Assembly: GCA_035627835.1 (NCBI GenBank)
Contig: DASPKX010000077.1
Location: forward strand, 1-41,497
Direction: 5' to 3'
DNA length: 41,497 nt
Source of the DNA: DASPKX01 sp035627835
GTDB taxonomy: Bacteria; Verrucomicrobiota; Verrucomicrobiia; Limisphaerales; SXQI01
Positions within the stretch are counted from its first letter, which is position 1, and each line of letters begins with the position of its first letter. Shown one piece after another: positions 24,970-33,070 of this stretch. Position numbers and translations under genes: made by a program. A model generated the notes under the pieces. The model was given only the letters and a program-made list of their open reading frames with translations. It had not been told where the DNA came from and made no database searches.

Positions 24970-26049
24970 GTGCGCACTTTTAAGTCAGTCGTCATCTTCG
25001 CGCTTCTCTGGGTGATCGTCATCACTTTCGCCCATGGCCGTGCCAACCTGGGTTGGTTCACACCCAAATCTGCCGCCGCCAAGAGCAATAAATTCCGCGT
25101 CGGCTTCATTCCCGTGACCTGCCATCTGACTTGCCCCGTCACCGACTTCATTAATAAACAATCTAGCGGGGAGAACTTCTACGATCCTCTTCGCTTTAGC
25201 GGCTTTCCTGAACTAAAGGAGGCATTCATCTCCGGCTACATGCCCGCCACTTTCATTCTCGCTCCTTTGGCGATGGCTCTCCGTGAGCAGGGTGTGCCAC
25301 TGAAAATCGTTTACCTTGGCCACCGTGATGGAACCGCCATGATGGTTCACACGAACTCCTCCATCTATCGAATCGAGGATCTGCGCGGGAAGAAAGTCGC
25401 CATCCCCAATCGCTACTCCAACCAGCGCTTGTTGATCTATAAGGCCCTCAAAGATCGCAAGATTCCTCTCAGCGAAGTGGAGCTGGTCGAGATGCCTCCT
25501 CCCGACATGCCGGCCGCCCTTTACGCCCGCGCCGTGGATGCGATCACCGCTGGCGAACCGTACATGGGTCAAACTGAAATGGACGGCTACGGCCGCGTGC
25601 TTTACCTCACGAAAGACGTGTGGCCCAACTTCATCTCCTGCGTGTTGGCAGTCCATGAAGACGCCATTAAAAACAATCGCTCTGACGTTCAGGCCTTGGT
25701 GGACGGGATCGCCAAAAGCGGCAAGTGGCTAGACACTGGGATCGAGAACCGCATGAACGCCTCGGAGTTCGTCGGCAAACACTATTACAACCAGAACCCC
25801 GAACTCTTAAAGTTCGTGCTGAGCAAGCCACCCGATCGCGTCAAATACACAAACCTGAAGCCATTGCAGAAAGACTTTGAGGAGATCGAGCGCCTTGCTG
25901 TGGAGTCCGGCATCCTGGCCGGCACCGTCCACTTCAACGACTACGCCGACCCCTCGTTCGTCCCGGACGAAGCCGACATCATCCCCCACGCGTGGCCCGC
26001 TCCAACTTTGACAAACACCACAACCAAATCCACTGCCAGCACCCGTTGA
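24970..26049 (+). CDS. ABC transporter substrate-binding protein (nitrate/sulfonate/bicarbonate type)
   Basis: A 359-residue exported protein with an N-terminal hydrophobic segment (FKSVVIFALLWVIVITFAHG) that acts as signal peptide or anchor; no lipobox is visible. The body matches the NMT1/SsuA-NrtA group: KFRVGFIPVTCHLTCPVTDF, FISGYMPATFILAPLAMALR, HRDGTAMMVHTNSSIYRIED and LRGKKVAIPNRYS. These proteins bind small anions or thiamine precursors and pass them to an ABC permease. No permease or ATPase gene is near, so it works as an orphan or with a distant transporter. The gene starts with GTG. It is separated from gluQ by 57 bases. Confidence 0.85.
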   Translation: MRTFKSVVIFALLWVIVITFAHGRANLGWFTPKSAAAKSNKFRVGFIPVTCHLTCPVTDFINKQSSGENFYDPLRFSGFPELKEAFISGYMPATFILAPLAMALREQGVPLKIVYLGHRDGTAMMVHTNSSIYRIEDLRGKKVAIPNRYSNQRLLIYKALKDRKIPLSEVELVEMPPPDMPAALYARAVDAITAGEPYMGQTEMDGYGRVLYLTKDVWPNFISCVLAVHEDAIKNNRSDVQALVDGIAKSGKWLDTGIENRMNASEFVGKHYYNQNPELLKFVLSKPPDRVKYTNLKPLQKDFEEIERLAVESGILAGTVHFNDYADPSFVPDEADIIPHAWPAPTLTNTTTKSTASTR

Positions 26050-26132
26050 CGATTTCTGGGGCTTGCAGGGAAGTCGAGGCTGGTTAGAGCGAGTGTGCCA
26101 GCTTCGCTGCAACAGAGCCACTAAGGCCCGGT

Positions 26133-26648
26133 TTACTTCATCGGCCCGATCAACTCGATGAACGTTCCATCGGGATCCTGGATCAATGCAAAATGGCTAT
26201 TGCTGCCCAATGGCACTGGCGTCTCACCTAGAAACTTAATCTGCCGCTCTTTGATTCGCTTCACGATCGGCGTGAGATCCTTAACCATGATCGTGATGTA
26301 ACGCATCCCCGTCCGATTGTGGATGAACGGATCCTTCTGCGTTTTTGCTTTGTCTCCGAACGACATCAACTTCCATTGGGTGGCATCCTCGCCCTTCCCC
26401 AGGCGCAGGATTTTCACCTTTGTGGGCTGCCCATCCGTGAGTCCGGATTTCTTGGAGAAATCCTCTTTGATCTCAAATTCCCCCGTTTGAACCATGCCGA
26501 TGATGTTCGTGTAGAACTCCATCGATTTCTCCAGATCAGTCACCACAACGCCGATGCTAATGGTCGGTGTGGCGAACTCCTCAGGAGCGCTAAAGGTTGG
26601 GAGTGTCAGCAGAGCGCTGAGGGCGAAAATGGATAACGCGCGTTTCAT
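26133..26648 (-). CDS. Exported glyoxalase/VOC-family protein
   Basis: A 171-residue protein with a clear signal peptide (MKRALSIFALSALLTLPTFS, cut near APEEF). The mature part is a single vicinal-oxygen-chelate unit: PTISIGVVVTDLEKSMEFYT, the mid-part YITIMVKDLTPIVKRIKERQ and the closing strand LIQDPDGTFIELIGP, with Glu in the usual metal-ligand position. VOC proteins include glyoxalase I, dioxygenases and resistance proteins, mostly cytoplasmic; the export signal here is less common. The substrate is unknown. It is convergent with the substrate-binding protein gene. Confidence 0.85.
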   Translation of the reverse strand: MKRALSIFALSALLTLPTFSAPEEFATPTISIGVVVTDLEKSMEFYTNIIGMVQTGEFEIKEDFSKKSGLTDGQPTKVKILRLGKGEDATQWKLMSFGDKAKTQKDPFIHNRTGMRYITIMVKDLTPIVKRIKERQIKFLGETPVPLGSNSHFALIQDPDGTFIELIGPMK

Positions 26649-26697
26649 TTAAAAAGTGTAACTCTTCAACCGTCTCTCAGTAAATGGGGGGGAGAAC

Positions 26698-27144
26698 TCA
26701 GGGCAACAATTTGCCAACCAAAGCGCTCACCGACTTCCCATCAGCGCGTCCGGCCGCTTTGGCTTGCACAGCTTTAATGACTGCGCCCATCTCCTTTTTG
26801 CTGGTGGCGCCAACCTCCTGGATTGTCGCCTTCACCAACTCTTCCAGTTCCCCGCTCGATAACGGCTGTGGCAGGAAGGACTCCAGCGCCGACACCTCAG
26901 CGCGTTCTTTTGCCGCAAGCTCAGGCCTTCCGCCCTGCTCAAATTGCTCGATTGAATCCTTCCGCTTCTTGATCTCTTTTTGGGCAACGGCGATAAAATC
27001 CGCATCGCTCAAGGAATCGACCTTCTTCTCGATTTGAGCGTAGCCAGCAGCCGATTTCAGCATGCGAAGCGCGTTCAGCCGATCCGCGTCCTTCGCGATC
27101 ATCGCCGCCTTGATTTCCTGCCCGAGCCGTTCGTTAAGCGTCAT
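26698..27144 (-). CDS. GatB/YqeY domain-containing protein
   Basis: A 148-residue helical protein of the YqeY family. It begins MTLNERLGQEIKAAMIAKDA with DRLNALRMLKSA, continues EIKKRKDSIEQFEQGGRPEL and ALESFLPQPLSSGELEELVK, and ends with GKSVSALVGKLLP, all typical. The family shares the helical tRNA-binding tail of the amidotransferase subunit GatB, but stands alone; its role is not settled and may be tRNA-related. It overlaps the end of the UVR-motif gene by 11 bases on the same strand, so the two are probably translated together. Confidence 0.93.
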   Translation of the reverse strand: MTLNERLGQEIKAAMIAKDADRLNALRMLKSAAGYAQIEKKVDSLSDADFIAVAQKEIKKRKDSIEQFEQGGRPELAAKERAEVSALESFLPQPLSSGELEELVKATIQEVGATSKKEMGAVIKAVQAKAAGRADGKSVSALVGKLLP

Positions 27145-27904
27145 TGGCGGATGTTGTATCTAGCGTGCGAATCGCGTCACGCACTAAAGCTGCCTGCTCG
27201 TAGTCTTCGCGCTTCACAGCTTCAGCGAGCGCCACCTCAAGCTTTTCCCGGGCTGATAATGGGCGGTTGCTGCGAAGCTCCTGCAGCCAGCTTTCCAGCG
27301 AATGCAGCTCCCCGCTCATGTCGATCAAGTCAGGCCGCGCGACTTCCTGGTAGAACCCGCGAATCTGATCCAGGCCCTCTTCGACGACCGCAATGGCGCG
27401 ATCGTACGCTTCCTCCGTGAGCACCTGCGCGCCTCGTGCCCGAATCTGCATCATCAGCAGTTGCGGCTTGAGCTGTTGCAACGCCCACGAAAGCTCCGGC
27501 GACTCCGCATGTTTGGAAACGAAATCAAAAACGCGGAGGTTTCGCTCCGTGTCACGAAGCACCCCGGTGTAATCCTTCAGTTGATAAAGGCAGATGTAAC
27601 GATGATGAAACTGAATCGCCTCCTGCTGCAATTTTGAGCAATCTTCAGCGCTCAGCTTGAACCCTTCCGCGGATCCTGTCTCAGTAGTGTGCCGCTCCAG
27701 CCGATGCTGGAAGTGCTCGAAGAGGGTGGGGTGCCCGAACGGCAGCTTGCCGTCTGGACGCCCTTCCGCGTTCATTTGCAGGATGCCCAAATCAACACGT
27801 AGTTGAATCTTCTCACTCCCATCCTTTGCCTTAAACTTTCGGACAGCGATCTGGCCCGGCAGATATTCCCATTCCTCCAAGAGGCGCGAGATATCAGAAT
27901 TCAT
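27134..27904 (-). CDS. UvrB/UvrC motif-containing protein
   Basis: A 256-residue soluble protein. The last 40 residues, SAREKLEVALAEAVKREDYE followed by QAALVRDAIRTL, are a textbook UVR motif, the hairpin helix by which UvrB and UvrC, and McsA-type proteins, bind partners. The rest is a bundle of helices with a basic N-terminal domain (LPGQIAVRKFKAKDGSEKIQ) that seems specific to this group. No nuclease or helicase motif is present, so it is not UvrB or UvrC. The start at 27904 gives MNSDISRLLEEWEYLPG; an upstream extension overlaps the divergent methyltransferase gene. It is coupled to the YqeY gene. Confidence 0.85.
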   Translation of the reverse strand: MNSDISRLLEEWEYLPGQIAVRKFKAKDGSEKIQLRVDLGILQMNAEGRPDGKLPFGHPTLFEHFQHRLERHTTETGSAEGFKLSAEDCSKLQQEAIQFHHRYICLYQLKDYTGVLRDTERNLRVFDFVSKHAESPELSWALQQLKPQLLMMQIRARGAQVLTEEAYDRAIAVVEEGLDQIRGFYQEVARPDLIDMSGELHSLESWLQELRSNRPLSAREKLEVALAEAVKREDYEQAALVRDAIRTLDTTSANDA

Positions 27905-27980
27905 AGAGTCATTATGAAGCGCCGAGGCGCCAGCCGCAATTCCATTTGCCCGAATAGCCCAATAAATACTAACTAACCGC

Positions 27981-28949
27981 GTGCACGGCTCCTCCCGAAA
28001 TTTCGCATGGGCCAAGATCCATGTTCATCCCGCAGAACTACCCGCTGCGGTTGAAAACGAGTTTGCCCGTGGTTTGCAGTTGCGCTCGCTCAACCCAAAA
28101 TTCCTCTACAACACCCCAGGCCAGGCGGCCCTTTGGCTCAATCTGCATCAACGCCTCTCTCCGGCCCATCGCGACGACTCGGCGCTGCGAGCGTACACGG
28201 CGGTTTTCGATCAAATCGCCTCGTTCACGCCGGACCAGCCAGTTGAAGTCATCGGCCTGAGCGCCGGCAGCGCATGGAAGGAGGCGCACCTGCTCCAGCG
28301 TTTGTCGCCACGCGCCAGCTTCACCGCCGTCGATGTCAGCCTGGATTTGCTCCTTCACGCTTTGGAAAACACCGCTCCTTTCCCCCAAACGTCAGCGGTC
28401 CTCTGCGACGCTGCTCATTGGGAAACTCTTCTCCACGATCGCGCTGAAAGGCCTCTGCCACGTGTGCTTACCTTCTTTGGAACAATCCACAATTTCGAGC
28501 CGGCGGACATCTTCCCACGCCTACGCGGCTTGCTGCGGCCGGGCGATCTTCTTGTTGTCGGCGCAAACCTGGCTCCGGCGTCGCACTATGCTGAGGCTAT
28601 GGCCGCCATCCTCGCCCAATACAACAATGCGCCCACAAAAGAGTGGTTAGGTGGAGCCCTGCGAGCCCGCGGCGCCGTCGGTGAGACCAATGTTCATCTG
28701 GACTCTGCTGGCGGGGCCGATGGGCTGGAACGAATCGCAGCGGACTTTGCTTTCAGCTCTGTCGTGGAGATTCGCGCATCGAGCCAAGGCATTCGGTTTG
28801 CTCCAGGCGAGCGCTTTCCCATATTCTTCTCTTACCGATACACCGTTGAGAAACTCACGTCCCTAGCCGCACAGCACGGCCTCGTCTGCCAGGCGTCCGC
28901 CACCAGCGCTGCTGAAGATGAAGGAGTCTTCCTCTTTACCCTAAAATAG
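27981..28949 (+). CDS. SAM-dependent methyltransferase, EgtD-like (Methyltransf_33)
   Basis: A 322-residue protein with GTG start. LNPKFLYNTPGQAALWLNLH resembles the lead-in of histidine-specific methyltransferases (the 'PPKYFYD' region of EgtD). EVIGLSAGSAWKEAHLLQRL is the SAM-binding glycine loop, FTAVDVSLDLLLHALE the acidic strand, and LTFFGTIHNFEPADIFPRLR the following strand. The C-terminal half is shorter and lacks the EgtD 'PEYYPTRTE' stretch, so histidine as substrate is doubtful. No egtB or other ergothioneine gene is near. It is divergent from the UVR-motif gene with a 76-base gap. Confidence 0.75.
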   Translation: MHGSSRNFAWAKIHVHPAELPAAVENEFARGLQLRSLNPKFLYNTPGQAALWLNLHQRLSPAHRDDSALRAYTAVFDQIASFTPDQPVEVIGLSAGSAWKEAHLLQRLSPRASFTAVDVSLDLLLHALENTAPFPQTSAVLCDAAHWETLLHDRAERPLPRVLTFFGTIHNFEPADIFPRLRGLLRPGDLLVVGANLAPASHYAEAMAAILAQYNNAPTKEWLGGALRARGAVGETNVHLDSAGGADGLERIAADFAFSSVVEIRASSQGIRFAPGERFPIFFSYRYTVEKLTSLAAQHGLVCQASATSAAEDEGVFLFTLK

Positions 28950-28950
28950 C

Positions 28951-28974
28951 AACGGACCGCCGAAGCGGTCCGTT
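28951..28974. terminator. Hairpin terminator between converging genes
   Basis: A perfect 10-bp stem AACGGACCGC (28951-28960) and GCGGTCCGTT (28965-28974) with a CGAA loop lies two bases after the methyltransferase stop and 22 bases from the cytochrome gene end. T tracts are short on both sides, so it may act weakly in both directions. Confidence 0.7.
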
Positions 28975-28996
28975 TAAAACTCTCTGGAGACGCTGG

Positions 28997-29380
28997 TTAC
29001 TTCTTGTCTTCAGGGCGATGCGCGTTGTGGCAAGCCTTGCAGTTCACAGCCTCTTTATACTTCTCGAGCGCGCCAGCTTCGCCAGCGTTCAAGGCTTTGG
29101 CCGCCTTTAGCAAAGCCGTTGTCTTCGCTTCCCAACTCGCTTTGTCACCCTTCTCGATTGGGTTCAGAGGGAGCGACTCATAGTACTCAACCAGCTTCGC
29201 GAAATCTTCCTTCGTCCCGTTGCCTTGCAGGATTTTCTTGCCGGTGTTCGTTTCACCCTTGTGCAGGGCTTCCATCACTTCAGATGTTGTGTATTTCGGC
29301 TTTTTGTCAGCGGCATTAACGAACACCGTCAGCGCAGCCAGGGCCACGGCGGTCAGAGGGACGAGAAATTGGTTTTTCAT
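28997..29380 (-). CDS. Periplasmic cytochrome c-like protein
   Basis: A 127-residue exported protein. A signal peptide (MKNQFLVPLTAVALAALTVF, then VNAADKK) is followed by a helical domain and a single heme-binding CKACH site ten residues before the C-terminus (VNCKACHNAHRPEDKK). A heme site at the very end of a four-helix domain is the layout of cytochrome c-prime type proteins. A likely role is periplasmic electron transfer or ligand binding; the sequence does not show more. A ribosome binding site AAGGATGG (minus strand of 29384-29391) precedes the ATG. It is divergent from the large secreted protein gene. Confidence 0.85.
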   Translation of the reverse strand: MKNQFLVPLTAVALAALTVFVNAADKKPKYTTSEVMEALHKGETNTGKKILQGNGTKEDFAKLVEYYESLPLNPIEKGDKASWEAKTTALLKAAKALNAGEAGALEKYKEAVNCKACHNAHRPEDKK

Positions 29381-29480
29381 TGGCCATCCTTAAACCTCGG
29401 CTTGGCAAAATTGGCAAATACAAAACGGCCGATGCGGCCCCACGGTTGCCCAAAAGCTGCTCGAAGGTTAAAACTAGCCC

Positions 29481-31547
29481 ATGCTGCGGATCACTTCGCT
29501 CCTTCGCGCCCTTACGGCTGCCGCTCTCGTTTCCATGGCTCCCGCATGGGCAGCGACGTTCACCACCGATTTCACAACCTTGCCTGCGCAGGCTGCGACG
29601 TTCGGTTCAGCCGCGACCCAGAATGGTGTTCTTCAACTCGCCATTGGCGCAGGCCAGGTTGGCTCATTGGTCATTGACGATCTCGAAGGCGGCGGAGCCG
29701 TCGCGGGGTTCACCGCGGAATTTAAACTCAAGGCGCCTGCCGCTCCCGCAGGGTTCGCCTTTAGCTTCGCGCCGGACGTTGAGGATGCTCCGTTCGGTGA
29801 AACCGGCTCCGGCGCTGGATTCACGATCTCTTTCATCACCGGCCAGGGCAGCGCCACCGCGCAAATTAGGCGTGGCGGCGCTCTTCTTTGGGAAGGCGCG
29901 GCGACTCTTCCCACTGCGCAGTTTGTTCCAGTCAAGATTGACGTCCGGACCGACGGAGCGCTCACGCTCACGGTGAACAACCAGGAGTTGCTCAAAGACC
30001 TCTTTGCCTACGTGCCCATCCCTGGCCGCTTCGGGTTCGGCGCGCGCAGCGGCGATTCCGGCGGCGAGTTTGCCATTGATGATCTACGCATCTCCACCAT
30101 TCCCCAAACCGGTCCTTTCGTGATCGCGGCCAGCCCCACTGGGCCTGGCGCCAGCCCTGCCAGCGTCATCACCATTGAGCTTCAGGACTTCAGCGCCGAA
30201 GTTGATCCTGCGTCCATCCGCTTATCGCTCAACAGCGGTGTGCATGTTCCAACGGTCAGCAAAGAGGGGAGCATCACCAGCATCTCGTTTGACCCGCCCG
30301 GCAACCTTTCCGCCGGCTCCGACAATGTAGTTGTCCTGACTTACACAGCAGGCGGGCAGACCTACACAGCCCAATACGCTTTCAGAGTCACAGTGGTGGC
30401 TACCCTCACCTCCGCCATGGCCCACGCCACCGTGGACACCAACGCTCCCGGATTCCGCCTGCGCGTGGTGCAAGCCGCCGCCGCGCCCATTCTGACCAAC
30501 ACCCTGCTGCGCGCGGAGGCCCAACTGGCTGGAACCCTCACCAACGAGGCCACCGGCCAGCCGTACGTGAATGAAGCGAACCTCTCCGCGGCGGGTCCAA
30601 ATGGCTTCATCCAGGAAACCGGCGTCATCAATTATGCCAGCGGTGGAACCGCTGGGTTCTTTGCCAATGACGAAGGCATTCCCGGCATTCCTGGCAATAC
30701 TGGCCACGCCAACAACTTCGCCACAGAAGTCATCACCTGGCTTTACCTGCCAGCGGGCGGCTATCGCATGGGCGTTAACAGCGACGATGGCTTCCAACTG
30801 CGCGCCGGGTTGAACGCGCGCGATGCCACCTCCGATGTGCTCGGCTTTTTCGAAGGCACGCGCGCGGGCGGGGAGACACGGATGGATTTCATCGTGGAGC
30901 AAGCGGGCTACTATTCCTTCCGGTTGCTCTGGTTCCAGGGCGAGGGAAGCGCTCACCTCGAATGGTACTCCATCGATCTCACCACCGGCGAGCGGGTCTT
31001 GATTAACGACCCCGCAAATCCAAAAGCGATCCGCGCCTACCGCTCAGGCCCTTCCACACCGTACCTCGCATTTGCCAGCCCGATGCCGCGCTCCATCGTC
31101 GAAACTAACGCCACCATCTCCTTGCTCCTCGCTCCGGGTGACTCCCCCATCTGGGCGGAGACTGTGCAACTGAGGCTGAACAACCAACTGGTGAACGCCA
31201 CCGTCAAACCTGCCGCGAACAACCAGACGTCGGTTGAGTTCACCCCGACCACTCCGTTTCCGGCCGGCTCCGTGCAGACAGTCCGGTTGAACTATTCGGA
31301 CACGCAGCACCTCGACTACTCCCACCAATTTACCTTCTCTGTTCGGGCCACTGAGACTCCGCGTCTTTCCATTGCTTTATCGCCGACTGGCCAGGTCACG
31401 GTCACTTGGCCAGGTGGCGGAACCCTGGAAGAAACAACAGATCTAAAGCAGACCGCAACCACCTGGACTCCCGTTGCGGGCAATCCCTCCGGGACTTACA
31501 CCACCACCGCCACCGGGACGAAGCGCTTCTTCCGTCTGCGCTTCTAA
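29481..31547 (+). CDS. Large secreted multi-domain beta-sheet protein
   Basis: A 688-residue protein with signal peptide (MLRITSLLRALTAAALVSMA, cut after PAWAA). Residues about 25-210 look like a concanavalin/LamG-type lectin sandwich ending in GEFAIDDLRIST. One Ig-like segment follows (about 215-305). Residues about 330-510 look like a PA14-type module (LYLPAGGYRMGVNSDDGFQL, AGYYSFRLLWFQGEGSAHLE). A second Ig-like segment follows, then a C-terminal strand ending KRFFRLRF, a tail seen on very many exported Verrucomicrobia proteins. It probably binds carbohydrate outside the cell. No catalytic motif is visible. Domain names are judged by eye. Confidence 0.8.
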   Translation: MLRITSLLRALTAAALVSMAPAWAATFTTDFTTLPAQAATFGSAATQNGVLQLAIGAGQVGSLVIDDLEGGGAVAGFTAEFKLKAPAAPAGFAFSFAPDVEDAPFGETGSGAGFTISFITGQGSATAQIRRGGALLWEGAATLPTAQFVPVKIDVRTDGALTLTVNNQELLKDLFAYVPIPGRFGFGARSGDSGGEFAIDDLRISTIPQTGPFVIAASPTGPGASPASVITIELQDFSAEVDPASIRLSLNSGVHVPTVSKEGSITSISFDPPGNLSAGSDNVVVLTYTAGGQTYTAQYAFRVTVVATLTSAMAHATVDTNAPGFRLRVVQAAAAPILTNTLLRAEAQLAGTLTNEATGQPYVNEANLSAAGPNGFIQETGVINYASGGTAGFFANDEGIPGIPGNTGHANNFATEVITWLYLPAGGYRMGVNSDDGFQLRAGLNARDATSDVLGFFEGTRAGGETRMDFIVEQAGYYSFRLLWFQGEGSAHLEWYSIDLTTGERVLINDPANPKAIRAYRSGPSTPYLAFASPMPRSIVETNATISLLLAPGDSPIWAETVQLRLNNQLVNATVKPAANNQTSVEFTPTTPFPAGSVQTVRLNYSDTQHLDYSHQFTFSVRATETPRLSIALSPTGQVTVTWPGGGTLEETTDLKQTATTWTPVAGNPSGTYTTTATGTKRFFRLRF

Positions 31548-31613
31548 TTCACCGTCCAGCCTTGCGGAAAGTTGTCGAATGGCAGGCCCAGTCACCCGAC
31601 CGAGCCTCCTTCT

Positions 31614-33068
31614 TTATGCCAACAAACCTTTAATCACCTCACCATGAACATCGGTCAGGCGGAAGTCGCGTCCTTGAAAACGGAACGTAAGCTTCGTGTG
31701 CTCGAGCCCAAGCAGATGCATGATGGTCGCATGAATGTCATGCACATGGCAGCGGTCCTCGATTGGGTTGAATCCTAACTCATCGGTTTTGCCGATGATG
31801 TGCCCGGCCTTCACGCCGCCGCCCGCGAACCACATGGTGAACGCATCAATATGATGATTTCGGCCGCTCGTTTCGCGGTTCTCGCCCATTGGTGTTCGGC
31901 CAAACTCACCACCCCAGATCACGAGCGTATCTTCGAGCAAGCCGCGCGCCTTCAAGTCTTTCACCAACGCCGCCTGGCCTTGATCCACTTCACGGCACAC
32001 TTTCTCGAAATCGCCCTGCAGGTTTTCGCCAGGTCCGCCATGGCTGTCCCAATTGGTGTGATAAAGCTGCACGAAGCGCACGCCGCGCTCCACCAATCGG
32101 CGGGCCAGCAAACAATTCCGCGCGAATGATGGCTTGTCCTTCTCAATGCCGTACAGGCTCAGCGTCGCTTCGCTCTCACCAGAAAGATCGATCAACTCCG
32201 GCGCGCTGCTCTGCATCTTGTAAGCCATCTCGTAGGAAGCGATGCGCGTGTGAATCTCCGCATCCCCCGTTTCCACCGCTCGCTTCAAATTGAGCGCGTT
32301 GATGGCGTCGATCGTTTGGCGTTGGCGTTCCGCAGTGATGCCCTCCGGGGTGGTGAGATTCAGAATCGGCTCGCCGTTCCCGCGCAAAGGCACCCCTTGA
32401 TAACTGGTCGGTAGGAAACCGCTGCCCCAGTTCACCGCGCCGCCCCGTGGGCCGCGCGGGCCGGACTGCAGCACCACAAAGCCAGGCAAATTGCTGCATT
32501 CACTGCCAATGCCATAGGTCACCCATGAACCCATGCTTGGCCGGCCGAACTGGCCCGAGCCCGTGTTCATGAACAGCTTCGCTGGCGCATGATTGAACAG
32601 GCTCGCCGCGCAGCTCTGCACCAGCGTGATGTCATCAACAATCCCAGCCGTGTGCGGGAACAACTCCGAAACCCATGCGCCGGATTGGCCATGCTGCTTG
32701 AAGGCGCGGCGCGTTCCCAGAAGGTTGGTTCCATGGCTGCTGTCCATGAAGGCAAAGCGTTTCCCCTCGATGAATGATTGCGGGATCGGTTTGCCATTCA
32801 GCTCAACGAGCTTCGGCTTGTAATCAAATAGCTCCAGTTGGCTTGGGCCACCTGCCATAAAGAGGTAAATGACATTCTTCGCCTTCGCTTTGTGATGCCC
32901 AGCCCGCGGGGCCATCGGATTGGCAGGTTGAGCCCCGGAGCTGGAAAGCATTCCCGCCTTGTTCATCAGCGACGCGAGCGCGATGCCGCCAATGTTCATC
33001 CCGCAACGGCTGAAGAACTGGCGCCGCGTTGCGCGCTGCAAAGGGTTCATGCTTTCAAGGGAATCCAT
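31614..33068 (-). CDS. DUF1501 domain-containing protein, TAT-exported
   Basis: A 484-residue protein with a twin-arginine leader (RATRRQFFSRCGMNIGGIAL) and an alkaline-phosphatase/sulfatase-like fold known as DUF1501. Marks are KAKNVIYLFMAGGPSQLELF, GGEFGRTPMGENRETSGRNH, HHIDAFTMWFAGGGVKAGHI and DIHATIMHLLGL near the C-terminus. In PVC bacteria this gene almost always follows a PSD1 cytochrome gene, as here, and the pair is thought to act in the periplasm on sulfated or other complex glycans, though the reaction is not proven. The start at 33068 lies two bases after the upstream stop; a longer frame would run into that gene and is not used. Confidence 0.92.
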   Translation of the reverse strand: MDSLESMNPLQRATRRQFFSRCGMNIGGIALASLMNKAGMLSSSGAQPANPMAPRAGHHKAKAKNVIYLFMAGGPSQLELFDYKPKLVELNGKPIPQSFIEGKRFAFMDSSHGTNLLGTRRAFKQHGQSGAWVSELFPHTAGIVDDITLVQSCAASLFNHAPAKLFMNTGSGQFGRPSMGSWVTYGIGSECSNLPGFVVLQSGPRGPRGGAVNWGSGFLPTSYQGVPLRGNGEPILNLTTPEGITAERQRQTIDAINALNLKRAVETGDAEIHTRIASYEMAYKMQSSAPELIDLSGESEATLSLYGIEKDKPSFARNCLLARRLVERGVRFVQLYHTNWDSHGGPGENLQGDFEKVCREVDQGQAALVKDLKARGLLEDTLVIWGGEFGRTPMGENRETSGRNHHIDAFTMWFAGGGVKAGHIIGKTDELGFNPIEDRCHVHDIHATIMHLLGLEHTKLTFRFQGRDFRLTDVHGEVIKGLLA

Positions 33069-33070
33069 GG

